A stretch of DNA of 7,279 bases, taken from Thermoplasmata archaeon. GTDB lineage: Archaea > Thermoplasmatota > Thermoplasmata > Lutacidiplasmatales > UBA184. Within the stretch, counting starts at the first letter, position 1. The number at the start of each line of letters is the position of its first letter. The notes below the pieces were generated by a model that did no database searches, was not told the DNA's origin, and saw only the letters and a program-made list of their open reading frames with translations. The position numbers and the translations under genes were made by a program. Of the stretch, positions 1 to 4,687 are shown in pieces. Location of the stretch: NCBI GenBank assembly GCA_030042955.1, contig JASHYQ010000246.1, positions 1 through 7,279 on the forward strand, in the 5' to 3' direction.

Positions 1-140
1 CGGCTGGATCGCTCTCTGAGCACCCACGCCCCGACACACCCTGGCTGCTGTCGCAGCGCCTCCGCATGCTCTCGCGCTGCCTGAGCTAGCTTGTGTTCAC
101 TGCCTTCCTTCGCGGTGCTGAGGGCCATGGCTCCGAACAT
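1..140 (-). CDS. Antibiotic biosynthesis monooxygenase-like (ABM, dimeric alpha/beta barrel) protein, N-terminal part
   Basis: An open minus-strand frame starts at an ATG at 138-140 and reads 46 codons to the window edge without a stop, so only the N-terminus is visible. The peptide opens with a beta strand (MFGAMALSTAKEG), continues with an amphipathic helix (about residues 15-30, EHKLAQAAREHAEALRQQ), then PGCVGAWVLRE. The pattern 'helix - QPGC/F - x-x-A-x-V-L-R' is characteristic of the small ABM-type ferredoxin-like barrels, which work as dimers as haem-degrading or quinone-forming monooxygenases or as proteins of unknown function. Family assignment rests on this short stretch; the substrate cannot be inferred. 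A second in-frame ATG lies at 126-128 (MALSTAKEG). No convincing Shine-Dalgarno precedes either start. It could also be a related dimeric-barrel protein such as an EthD-like or Dabb protein. Confidence 0.6.
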   Translation of the reverse strand, partial: MFGAMALSTAKEGSEHKLAQAAREHAEALRQQPGCVGAWVLRERSS

Positions 141-442
141 TATGGGACCCGCAGAAGGAACTCCAGCCGAGGCTTCAGGTCTTGGTGCTCGCCGTCAAGA
201 TGGGCCGGGGAGGTCCAGCAGCGATGGGGTACGTGGCCGGCAAACTAGCTGGGTTCAGGAACCCGAACAGCGAGGGCTCCTGAAACCAGGTCGGTGCAGT
301 AGTGAGTCTCGAGAGCGATCCCGCGGGATTCGAGCCAGGGTGCAGAGGTCGTTCGATCTCCAGGAGTCGTGTTACGCGCCCACGCAGGTCCAGGTCGCCC
401 AGCTGGTTCGCGGGCCATACCGGCCGATATGGGTCACGGTCG
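141..442. other. About 300-base stretch without a convincing gene; contains short palindromes
   Basis: Open frames exist here on both strands (a 162-codon plus frame from 91 and a 91-codon minus frame from 450). Their products are rich in Arg, Pro, Ser and Gly without domain-like or hydrophobic patterning, as expected for chance frames in GC-rich DNA. Visible structure is limited to palindromes: GGGTTC-AG-GAACCC at 251-264, TCTCGAGA at 307-314 and ATCCCGCGGGAT at 318-329. The stretch lies downstream of the small membrane protein gene and upstream of the ABM-like gene, both on the minus strand, so it may hold the promoter of the latter. Confidence 0.4.
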
Positions 443-700
443 TCAACCATCAGGTGGCTTCGGAGGAGGGGCTCTGGACCGGAGGAAGGCTCCGACAGCG
501 GCGAGAAGGGCGCCGCCGACGACCCCGACTAGGGAGAGGCCTAGGAGACTGGAATCGGTCTGACACTCGGAAGGGTTAGTGGCGTTGCCGGAGAAAGATC
601 CGGTGGCACAGTTCGCCTCGGCCGCACCCCGTAGGGCGACGAGCGCAGTGGCGGACAGGAGACAGATAGCTAGCCCGCAGACGAGGATCTCCCTTCGCAT
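443..700 (-). CDS. Small two-helix membrane protein, unknown function
   Basis: This 85-residue frame is unlike the chance frames around it because of its clear membrane pattern. It has a short basic N-terminus (MRRE), a hydrophobic segment at about residues 5-25, a polar loop at about 26-50, a second Gly/Ala/Leu-rich hydrophobic segment at about 52-73, and a tail with Arg and a Pro-rich end (RSRAPPPKPPDG). Cysteines 31 and 46 both lie in the loop and could form a disulphide if the loop is outside the cell; Cys8 and Cys13 are in the first helix. The first helix could instead be a cleaved signal peptide, leaving a protein with one anchor. I do not recognise a family. It diverges from the eqolisin-like gene across a 219-base spacer. 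No Shine-Dalgarno is evident before the ATG at 698-700. Confidence 0.6.
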   Translation of the reverse strand: MRREILVCGLAICLLSATALVALRGAAEANCATGSFSGNATNPSECQTDSSLLGLSLVGVVGGALLAAVGAFLRSRAPPPKPPDG

Positions 701-758
701 CGCCGTCCGGAGCTACAGAACCTACATGGACGTTGCAGGGACCTCATCGGCAGAGCGA

Positions 759-791
759 CGCCCGGCATGACGCCCGTACTCGAGCCGGGCG
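759..791. repeat. Perfect 8-bp inverted repeat in a divergent promoter region
   Basis: CGCCCGGC at 759-766 is the exact reverse complement of GCCGGGCG at 784-791, with a 17-base spacer. It lies between two divergently transcribed genes (starts at 700 and 920), so it could be a regulator-binding site or a leader hairpin. Eight GC-only base pairs can also arise by chance in DNA of this composition. Confidence 0.3.
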
Positions 792-890
792 GGAGCCGTC
801 CGGCCCGAGATCGGAGGACCACGGGGTGCCGAGCCCCACTACATAACGCCTCAGATTTTCTTGTGATTTCATAGGTTCCTTTCCCAACCT

Positions 891-898
891 CCATATCC
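891..898 (+). promoter_or_regulatory. Possible TATA-like box for the eqolisin-like gene
   Basis: CCATATCC is centred about 26 bases before the ATG at 920, within a locally A/T-richer stretch (about 839-900). No Shine-Dalgarno precedes that ATG. The spacing is what an archaeal TATA box gives when transcription starts at or next to the start codon. The match is short and the assignment is inference. Confidence 0.3.
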
Positions 899-919
899 TT
901 GAACTGTCATCCCCCCGCA

Positions 920-1822
920 ATGAAGCCGTCGCGTCGCCACCTAGTACTGTCGATCGCCATCGGGGTCGTTACCGGAGCGGTGCTGGCTACCGCTACCCTG
1001 ACCGGCCTTACCGCGGCGATCGGAACGGCTGTCGTCCCCGCCACCACCAGTTCAGATCCGGTCGTCCTGTCGAGCTGGTCCGGGTACGGCGTCGGGACCA
1101 CCTCCGCGAACGCACCGATCATTGACATCCTCGGTTCCTTTGTCATTCCCAACGTGACCTGCCCTCAACCGAACGCCTCTGCCAACAACCCTTACGGGGT
1201 CGCCTCCGAGGCTATCGCCGTCGGGCTGGATCACTACGGCGGGGTGGCGGCTCTCAAGTTGGACGGAGCTGGTGTGGTGGTCGTCTGCGTTCTGGGTTCG
1301 CCTGTTTATCGCGCGTGGGTGCAGCAGGCGCCCTTCCCGGCGTTCCTCCTCCCGCTCGCTGTAAAACCGGGAGATAGCATCCTGGTGAACGTGACGCTGT
1401 CGGGCTGGACGTTCACGGATCTTACCACCGCCGGGGGCGCTGCCGGCTCTTGGACGGGTTCCCTCTCGATCGCCAAAGCTCACAACACAGCCGAGTGCGT
1501 GGTCTCCCGCGTGACCGCCCTGGGCATCCTTCCCGCCATCTTCAAGCAGCTGCCAGCGACCGTGCCGACGGCGCTGACGAACCCCGTAGAGTTCGGGTCG
1601 GCCTTCGTAGTTCCCACTCCCGGCGCCGCCAGCGCCGGATGCTGGTACACATCGCCGAGTGCGACGGGTGCCCCTGGCGCGTGGCTAGGGATCGGGAATG
1701 ATCCGTCGCCACCCTTCATCGCCTACCAGTTCGACCTCGCCAACCCGAACGCAGCGACTGAGATCACTCCCGGTCCCCTCGCCACCGGTGTGCTCCTAGA
1801 CGACAGCTTTGTCGTCCCCTGA
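920..1822 (+). CDS. Secreted or anchored eqolisin-fold (peptidase G1-like) protein with both catalytic residues apparently replaced
   Basis: The protein has 300 residues. Residues 1-7 are basic (MKPSRRH) and about 8-36 are hydrophobic, forming a signal peptide or N-terminal anchor; the rest would be outside the cell. The body follows the landmark order of G1 glutamic peptidases: SSWSGY (51-56, family NWxGA), FVIPNV (74-79, family ANVP), AIAVGLD (98-104, family AWVGID), AALKLDG (110-116, family AILQTGF), YRAW (130-133, family YDAW), VKPGDSILVNVT (148-159, family ISEGDSI) and TAECVV (190-195, family NAEFII). Aligned from memory to scytalidoglutamic peptidase, catalytic Gln53 falls on Lys113 and Glu136 on Ser196, so it is probably not a peptidase. 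Cysteines at 81, 123, 193 and 241 could form disulphides. An in-frame TTG at 899 could add seven residues, but the ATG at 920 places the basic n-region correctly. It stands alone, divergent from a small membrane protein gene. Confidence 0.75.
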   Translation: MKPSRRHLVLSIAIGVVTGAVLATATLTGLTAAIGTAVVPATTSSDPVVLSSWSGYGVGTTSANAPIIDILGSFVIPNVTCPQPNASANNPYGVASEAIAVGLDHYGGVAALKLDGAGVVVVCVLGSPVYRAWVQQAPFPAFLLPLAVKPGDSILVNVTLSGWTFTDLTTAGGAAGSWTGSLSIAKAHNTAECVVSRVTALGILPAIFKQLPATVPTALTNPVEFGSAFVVPTPGAASAGCWYTSPSATGAPGAWLGIGNDPSPPFIAYQFDLANPNAATEITPGPLATGVLLDDSFVVP

Positions 1823-2225
1823 GAATTCAAAGTCAACCGAAAGTACCAGCCGACGCGCGCCCCGCTCGCCGCCAGCGCGACACCCCGAGGCACCGTCGGA
1901 GTAGGGCTCTGGTTCGCTGGCTCGTGGGCCGGCTGGCCCCGGCTACCACCCCGTTCGCGATCGAGGGGTGAGACCTGGGTTGCGGGAGACGACCACCGGC
2001 CTCCTCCTGCTCTAGGGCAGATTCCGCCGACCTCGATGGCCCTTGTGCGAGCTCGGCTGAGTTGCTGGCGGGCAAACGCGCTCTCACTGCCGATCGACGG
2101 GTCAGCAGTACCCCCGACAGCGGATCTTCCTCAGCCGCGCCCGCTTCGGAAGATGCGCAGCAGCTATTGTCGCCCCGACGGCCGAGACGCCGGGCCGCCG
2201 GACCGGCATTCAGACCCGGTCGTGT

Positions 2226-2235
2226 TCTTAATACT
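2226..2235 (+). promoter_or_regulatory. Possible promoter element (TATA-like) for the reductase-like gene
   Basis: TCTTAATACT is a rare A/T-rich island in GC-rich DNA, centred about 37 bases before the ATG at 2268. It fits an archaeal TATA box with a short leader, or equally a bacterial -10-like element. With an archaeal spacing, transcription would start close to the Shine-Dalgarno, so the reading is tentative. Confidence 0.3.
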
Positions 2236-2254
2236 CAGTTGCCCTCGGTTTGGC

Positions 2255-2260
2255 GGGAGG
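2255..2260 (+). promoter_or_regulatory. Shine-Dalgarno sequence deciding the start at 2268
   Basis: GGGAGG sits seven bases before the ATG at 2268, good ribosome-binding spacing. It argues against the in-frame TTG at 2250, which would place this motif inside the coding region. Confidence 0.6.
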
Positions 2261-2267
2261 CCGGGCG

Positions 2268-2921
2268 ATGTCGAGAAAGGTGTCGATCACGATGTACATG
2301 ACCTTAGACGGATTCGCTGCGCTCGCGGACGGTCCGGATGACCCCGAAGCGGATCGCCAGTTCTGGGAGGCGATGTGGACGGGGCCGATGGGCAACGTCG
2401 ACACCCTCTTGCTGGGGAGAAAGACCTACGAAGCTTGGGCAGGTTTCTGGCCAGGGCTCCTCGACACCGAGAACGAACATTGGCGGGCCTTCGCAAGGTT
2501 CTCGACCAAGGTGGAGAAGGTCGTGTTCTCGCGTACGCTCCAAGCGGCCAGCTGGTCCAACTCCCGGATCGTTCGTGACCCTGTCGCTAGCGAGATCTCC
2601 CGACTGAGGTCGCTCCCCGGAGCGAACATCATTGTCGCGGGAGGTGTGCAGCTCGTCCAGTCCGTTCTCGCCGAGGATCTCGCGGACGAACTGTGTCTCA
2701 CGGTATCGCCGAGCATCATAGGACGGGGCCTGCCGCTCTTTCGCATGGAACCCACGCCGGACCATCACGACGACATCGTTCCTCTGGGAGCCCCCGGCCG
2801 GCACGACTTCCGGTTGCTGGAGTCGCGAGCGTTTCGATCGGGCGCCGTCTTCTTGCACTATGCTGCGTCCCGGAAAAGCCCACCGGGAGACGTACCAGCA
2901 GGTCTTCCGAGTCCTCGGTAA
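2268..2921 (+). CDS. Dihydrofolate reductase-like / RibD C-terminal domain protein
   Basis: The protein has 217 residues, close to the family's usual 180-220. These proteins share the dihydrofolate reductase fold and are presumed NAD(P)H-dependent reductases of mostly unknown substrate. Family landmarks appear in order: VSITMYMTLDGF (5-16), VDTLLLGRKTYE (44-55), KVVFSRTL (84-91), the glycine-rich NIIVAGGVQLVQSVL (120-134, nucleotide-binding region), and DELCLTVSPSIIGRGLPLF (140-158). This is the YyaP/YwjB-type stand-alone family rather than bacterial FolA or the bifunctional riboflavin enzyme, since no deaminase domain precedes it. The last ~18 residues form a Pro/Ser/Arg-rich tail outside the fold. 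The ATG at 2268 is chosen because of the Shine-Dalgarno seven bases before it. The gene converges with the zinc-ribbon gene, with no operon partner. Confidence 0.9.
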   Translation: MSRKVSITMYMTLDGFAALADGPDDPEADRQFWEAMWTGPMGNVDTLLLGRKTYEAWAGFWPGLLDTENEHWRAFARFSTKVEKVVFSRTLQAASWSNSRIVRDPVASEISRLRSLPGANIIVAGGVQLVQSVLAEDLADELCLTVSPSIIGRGLPLFRMEPTPDHHDDIVPLGAPGRHDFRLLESRAFRSGAVFLHYAASRKSPPGDVPAGLPSPR

Positions 2922-2948
2922 GGCACCCCTGGCGAGCTGGAGCGCGTA

Positions 2949-2976
2949 GGCTCAGACCGGATTCATCCGAAGAGCC
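2949..2976. terminator. Hairpin between convergent genes, possible terminator
   Basis: GGCTC (2949-2953) pairs with GAGCC (2972-2976) around an inner stem CGGAT (2958-2962) / ATCCG (2965-2969), with a small asymmetric internal loop. It starts 27 bases after the reductase stop and sits between convergent genes. No T-tract follows on either strand, so it is at best an imperfect terminator or a 3'-end structure. Confidence 0.3.
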
Positions 2977-3155
2977 CTCACCGGCCTTCCATCTAGTCCA
3001 CGCTGGCCGGCCGGGAGCGGTGGCTTGTACCGGTCGATCTTACGCAAGGTCCGCCTCGCCCTGCGTGAAGGCTGGCGGACTGCAAGCAGGATTACACCCA
3101 CCCTGCGGGGATCGGGCCGATGGGCGAGGGGGAGGTCGGGTCGCTACCGTCCGGG

Positions 3156-3923
3156 CTAACGATAGCCCTCGATCGTATAGCTCAACATGAGGAAGGCGCC
3201 CAGCGCAATCCGGTGATCCACCTTCGTCGATTCGGGGATGTCGATCTGGGTCCTCACCGTCGTGAACCCGTGCTTGGTGACTGCCGACGCAAGGACGGTC
3301 CCGCGGCCGAGGTCGATGAGCTGAGCGAGAGAGTTCGTGGGATTGGATACCACGAGCATGGCATCCCGACCCTCAACGGTGACCCCATACTGGCGCCCCC
3401 AGGAACTGACCGTCACCCCACGTTCGCGCCCCCAGGAGGCGGGTTGCATCTCCAAGGAGGCGAGCACTGCCCCGCCGGCATCGTGGATCAGGAAGGGCTC
3501 CTTGTTCTTCCCCAGCAAGATTCCCCCGGCCCCTACCGAGTCGAGGATCAGGACCGGCGCCCGACTCTCATCCACTAGGATGTACTTCGCCGGATACGTC
3601 GGCTCGGACTTCGCTTCTCCCACCAACCCCCCTGAGGGATCCTCGAACCGAAAGGTCCGCCACTCCCCCAGGCCGGTCGTGGGCATCCCGCCAGAACCCC
3701 AGGACCCCCCGATTATGGTCGATCGGATGTTGGAGCGGAGCATGATGAGCTGGTTGAGGCTCGTTAGCCGAGACACCGGAGCGCTGACCGCGAACTGATA
3801 GGCAAGGGCACTGCTCGGGGCTGGCGGGGGCGGGGCGCCCGCGCCAGTTCCCAAAGGCGTCCCACAGCTGGGGCAGAACTGGGCCCCGTCGGGGACGGCT
3901 TTCCCGCAGTGTGCGCAGAACAT
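3156..3923 (-). CDS. Zinc-ribbon protein with a LURP-one/scramblase-like beta-barrel domain
   Basis: The 255-residue protein begins with a four-cysteine zinc ribbon (C3, C6, C17, C20; MFCAHCG...FCPSCG). A flexible Gly/Ala/Pro linker (about 25-40, including PPPP) joins it to a domain of about 210 residues. That domain alternates short beta strands and turns (for example YILVDES, VLILDSVGAGGILLG, FLIHDAGGAVLASL) and ends in a hydrophobic helix, DHRIALGAFLMLSYTIE (236-252). A strand-rich body closed by one C-terminal hydrophobic helix is typical of the tubby/LURP-one/phospholipid-scramblase fold, so I infer that family. A near-duplicate SWGR(E/Q)xGVTV occurs at 163-172 and 174-183, probably adjacent hairpin strands. 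Molecular function is unknown; a metal-stabilised N-terminus with a lipid- or ligand-binding barrel is a guess. The start is supported by a strong Shine-Dalgarno eight bases upstream. Confidence 0.85.
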   Translation of the reverse strand: MFCAHCGKAVPDGAQFCPSCGTPLGTGAGAPPPPAPSSALAYQFAVSAPVSRLTSLNQLIMLRSNIRSTIIGGSWGSGGMPTTGLGEWRTFRFEDPSGGLVGEAKSEPTYPAKYILVDESRAPVLILDSVGAGGILLGKNKEPFLIHDAGGAVLASLEMQPASWGRERGVTVSSWGRQYGVTVEGRDAMLVVSNPTNSLAQLIDLGRGTVLASAVTKHGFTTVRTQIDIPESTKVDHRIALGAFLMLSYTIEGYR

Positions 3924-3931
3924 CGGTCGCG

Positions 3932-3938
3932 CACCTCC
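3932..3938 (-). promoter_or_regulatory. Strong Shine-Dalgarno for the zinc-ribbon gene
   Basis: On the minus strand GGAGGTG lies eight bases before the ATG at 3921-3923 and is preceded at once by a further GGAGG-type repeat. It is an extended match to the 3' end of 16S rRNA and fixes the start. Confidence 0.7.
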
Positions 3939-4195
3939 CTCCTAAGCCAAAAGAGTTGGCCCGACCCTAGGCACGCGCGGGCTTTTGCACGCCTTGTGGT
4001 CGCCGGGTGGGCGCGCCCGCAGCCGCACTGTTCCTGTCCGACCGGTGTGCGGGCTGTTGCCCCCTGCTGATCCCTCTTCCGTAGGATCGCCAAGGCCACC
4101 GTTCCGAGGTGGCTCGTACCATGCAGCGCCACCCGTGAAGGCCAGCGATGGCCTACTCCGAAGGACCGACCGTTTCGCTATCTCATCGGCTCACC

Positions 4196-4203
4196 TTAGT
4201 TAG
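4196..4203 (+). promoter_or_regulatory. Possible TATA-like box for the 87-aa gene
   Basis: TTAGTTAG is centred about 26 bases before the ATG at 4225 in otherwise GC-rich DNA. With no strong Shine-Dalgarno before that ATG, the arrangement suits a leaderless archaeal-type transcript. Inference only. Confidence 0.3.
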
Positions 4204-4224
4204 GCGCGGGGTAGCGGAGTTCCG

Positions 4225-4488
4225 ATGGCATTGGACTCGTACGTAGAACGACCGACGGTTCGGGTCTTGCGAATTCTGGCTGACATGACGGGCGGCGGTC
4301 CTGCCGAGGCGATGCAGAGGCTCGAGTCGAGGCTTCCCTCCCTGAAGGGTCGGAAGTTCTACGGAGCGTTCCGGATCCTCCCTGACGGCAAGGAGTACTT
4401 TGCCTGCGTCGAGGAAGCTGCTTCCGATGACCCGGTCGCGATGCAAGTGGACGAGGGAGAGCACTCCGAGACTGCTTCCATTCCGTGA
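4225..4488 (+). CDS. Small conserved-looking protein of unknown function, possibly C-terminally truncated
   Basis: The 87 residues read as a folded alpha/beta protein: a strand (RPTVRVLRILA, 9-19), a helix (GGPAEAMQRLESRLPSL, 24-40), then KGRKFYGAFRILPDGKEYFACVE (41-63), which looks like two antiparallel strands with a turn. The segment LESRLPSLKGRKFYGxF resembles, from memory, a group of small uncharacterised archaeal and bacterial proteins with a GyrI-like (effector-binding) flavour, but I cannot confirm it. In such proteins I would expect a further strand after the 'xDDPxxM' region. Here the frame instead ends in a polar tail (EGEHSETASIP), and neither other forward frame continues the fold obviously. 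It may therefore be a shortened gene or simply a small protein. It lies 199 bases before the cyclase gene on the same strand. Confidence 0.6.
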   Translation: MALDSYVERPTVRVLRILADMTGGGPAEAMQRLESRLPSLKGRKFYGAFRILPDGKEYFACVEEAASDDPVAMQVDEGEHSETASIP

Positions 4489-4671
4489 ATACAATGGTAC
4501 TTTCAGCTGCGCATCCCGGGGCTCGCGATGCAAGGGGCGTGGTCTTACCGGGTAGGGTCAGGGATCGTTTGTGGGGAGTCGAGCTTCCTCGGGTGAGTGC
4601 GATCTCGGGGTGCTGTGACCGTTTCGGCGTCCGCGCCTGGAGGGCTGGCCGTAGGCGCGTCCCACGAGCGT

Positions 4672-4685
4672 CGGGCCTCGGGCCT
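4672..4685 (+). repeat. Tandem 7-bp direct repeat before the cyclase gene
   Basis: CGGGCCT occurs twice back to back, ending two bases before the first possible ATG of the cyclase gene (4688). The rest of the 4489-4687 spacer holds no recognised feature. Function unknown; may be chance. Confidence 0.3.
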
Positions 4686-4687
4686 CG

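Larger units (their letters stand above)
1823..2267. other. 445-base intergenic region; no gene recognised
   Basis: Frames on both strands give low-complexity Arg/Ala/Pro/Ser-rich products without domain features, so I call none of them. The first ~25 bases after the upstream stop are A/T-richer than the surroundings. A short hairpin, GGGCC-GGCT-GGCCC, lies at 1926-1939 without a following T-run. The last ~45 bases carry the promoter-like box and ribosome binding site of the reductase gene. Confidence 0.4.
3924..4224. other. 301-base divergent intergenic region with several inverted repeats
   Basis: No convincing coding frame is present. Besides the promoter elements at its two ends, I see a 10-bp palindrome GGGCGCGCCC (4009-4018), a bulged stem CAGCCGCAC / GTGCGGGCTG (4020-4028 with 4047-4056), GCCACC/GGTGGC with a 7-base loop (4095-4113), and GGCCA-GCGA-TGGCC with a GNRA-type tetraloop (4140-4153). 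These could be operator sites or part of an untranslated structured RNA; none matches an RNA family I recognise. Confidence 0.35.

Noticed and set aside
300..345. tRNA-like T-arm (CTCGAATCCCGC on the minus strand)
   Set aside because: The loop resembles TTCGAAT, but the flanking bases do not form a five-base T stem, and no matching acceptor or anticodon arm is found upstream.
175..450. 91-codon minus frame whose ATG overlaps the stop of the small membrane protein gene (ATGGTTGA), suggesting translational coupling
   Set aside because: The overlap is attractive, but the product is Pro/Ser/Leu/Arg-rich without domain, signal or helix pattern, and open plus-strand frames of equal length cover the same bases. 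Left as non-coding.
91..579. 162-codon plus-strand frame
   Set aside because: Arg/Gly-rich low-complexity product, antisense to the convincing membrane protein at 443-700 and to the ABM-like start; a GC-rich chance frame.
2693..3190. 165-codon plus frame overlapping the reductase 3' end and the following gap
   Set aside because: The first half is a shadow of the reductase; the rest is Arg/Ser/Pro-rich with no pattern, and it runs antisense into the zinc-ribbon gene.
4095..4113. GCCACC-loop-GGTGGC as the T-arm of a tRNA
   Set aside because: The seven-base loop is GTTCCGA rather than a TTCRANN loop in register, and no cloverleaf partner arms are present.
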